Shown one piece after another: positions 5,896-6,230 of a stretch of 6,230 nucleotides of DNA. Source of the stretch: Balneolales bacterium (lineage in GTDB: Bacteria; Bacteroidota; Rhodothermia; Balneolales; Natronogracilivirgulaceae); contig SKIC01000289.1 in NCBI GenBank assembly GCA_007116685.1, positions 1 to 6,230 of the forward strand, read 5' to 3'. Below the pieces are notes generated by a model. It was not told the origin of the DNA and ran no database searches. It worked only from the letters and a program-made list of their open reading frames with translations. Numbering within the stretch: the stretch's first letter is position 1; every line of letters starts with the position of its first letter. A program made the translations under genes and the position numbers.

Positions 5896-5999
5896 ACCAA
5901 CTTTAGTTGCTTAACCCTCTGATTCATCCCGCTTGGTACATACAGAGAGACACTAGAATTGCAAAACTCATGGGTACGCCGCAGGTGCACAAGTACACT

Positions 6000-6029
6000 A
6001 CCCGAGCTTTCAGGCTTGAGTTATTTTTT
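6000..6029 (+). terminator. Possible terminator of the lipoprotein gene
   Basis: ACCCGAGC (6000-6007) pairs with GCTTGAGT (6014-6021) with one C-A mismatch and one G-T wobble around a 6-base loop. A T-rich tail (6021-6029, broken by one A) follows. It lies about 105 bases after the lipoprotein stop, and its left arm overlaps the competing GGGTA/TACCC pairing. Confidence 0.45.
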
Positions 6030-6105
6030 AAGATTTGATTTCATTCTTGATCGGTAAGATTTTGAGTCATTCATTTGAATGCAAAAAAACATAAATCTTA
6101 AAGAA
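6024..6105. repeat. Nested AT-rich inverted repeat
   Basis: TTTAAGATTT (6027-6036) is perfectly complementary to AAATCTTAAA (6093-6102). With one wobble the match extends to 13 positions (6024-6036 with 6093-6105). Inside lies a second dyad, CATTCA (6068-6073) with TGAATG (6076-6081). It may be a structured RNA, a bidirectional terminator partner or a tiny non-autonomous element. No target-site duplication was seen at its ends. Confidence 0.4.
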
Positions 6106-6163
6106 TTCTCTCCCTCTAGCTCTCTTCTCTAAGTGAAATGAGGTATAATCCATGGGTTTCTTC

Positions 6164-6203
6164 AAGTCTCCCTGCCTTTGGCGGGGGGATTTAGGGGGGA
6201 GGT
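6164..6203. repeat. G-rich REP-like dispersed-repeat hairpin
   Basis: Bases 6164-6176 pair with 6180-6192 around a TTT loop, a 13-pair stem with three G-T wobbles and core CCCTGCC/GGCGGGG. The stem is followed by TTTAGGGGGGAGGT (6190-6203). The shape, a C-rich arm then GGGGATTTAGGGGGGAGGT, resembles G-rich intergenic repeats scattered in Bacteroidota genomes. Only one copy lies in this window, so membership in a repeat family is inference. Confidence 0.5.
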
Positions 6204-6230
6204 AAAACTAACGGGTAAAATTTATATATA

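Larger units (their letters stand above)
5896..6230. other. 335-base non-coding right end
   Basis: No reading frame on either strand looks real; the minus-strand frame reaching 5990 is largely a shadow of the lipoprotein gene. The stretch contains a weak 4-base-pair hairpin (5898-5909), a GGGTA/TACCC inverted repeat (5972-5976 with 5999-6003), a possible terminator (6000-6029), a nested AT-rich inverted repeat (6024-6105), a pyrimidine-rich tract (about 6106-6130), an isolated TATAAT (6144-6149) with no good -35 partner, and a G-rich repeat-like hairpin (6164-6203). Confidence 0.6.

Noticed and set aside
5790..5990. Minus-strand reading frame overlapping the lipoprotein 3' end
   Set aside because: It mostly overlaps the lipoprotein gene, has no recognisable domain, and has no support from signals upstream.
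5972..6003. GGGTA...TACCC segment considered as a tRNA or CRISPR-like repeat
   Set aside because: It shows only a 5-base-pair dyad with no cloverleaf, anticodon arm or repeated units, and overlaps the possible terminator.

Overview
The window most likely comes from a Balneolota (Balneolaceae-like) bacterium or a close Bacteroidota/Rhodothermota relative. The 1171-residue secreted protein ends in a type IX secretion (T9SS) type A sorting domain with the NYPNPFNPTT start and GVYLYRL...MLLVK finish typical of these lineages. The DNA is moderately AT-rich, the start codons lack clear Shine-Dalgarno sequences, and a G-rich dispersed-repeat-like hairpin of a type common in this group lies at the right end. 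The assignment is inference from protein style; no marker gene is present.

Layout, left to right, all genes on the + strand. (1) Bases 1-316 hold the C-terminal end of a LytS/YehU-type sensor histidine kinase. It is broken by an in-frame TAA at 158-160, and its N-box Asn is replaced by Tyr, so it reads as a decaying gene. (2) Bases 317-762 have no convincing gene but are rich in signals: a long inverted repeat (326-394), a two-half-site direct repeat matching LytTR-family regulator targets (419-448), and two rho-independent terminators in tandem (544-574 and 631-667). Together they suggest a short non-coding transcript. (3) Bases 763-1524 encode an exported MltB-type lytic transglycosylase. 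(4) Bases 1525-1723 hold a second LytTR-like site (1566-1595) and a perfect hairpin (1663-1681) in the leader of the next gene. (5) Bases 1724-5239 encode a secreted FG-GAP/VCBS protein with 14 Asp-rich calcium loops (probably two seven-bladed beta-propellers), two Fn3-like domains and the T9SS sorting domain. (6) A strong terminator (5273-5309) follows, then a 190-residue lipoprotein of unknown function (5323-5895). (7) Bases 5896-6230 are non-coding and contain a possible terminator, a nested AT-rich inverted repeat and the G-rich repeat-like hairpin.

The genes share an envelope theme: peptidoglycan remodelling, a surface-delivered adhesin-like protein and a lipoprotein. The most notable regulatory observation is the pair of nearly identical LytTR-type sites, one upstream of the surface-protein gene and one upstream of a region with terminators but no gene. 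They lie beside a ruined kinase of the class that normally partners LytTR response regulators. No defence system, CRISPR array, tRNA, rRNA or intact mobile element was seen.
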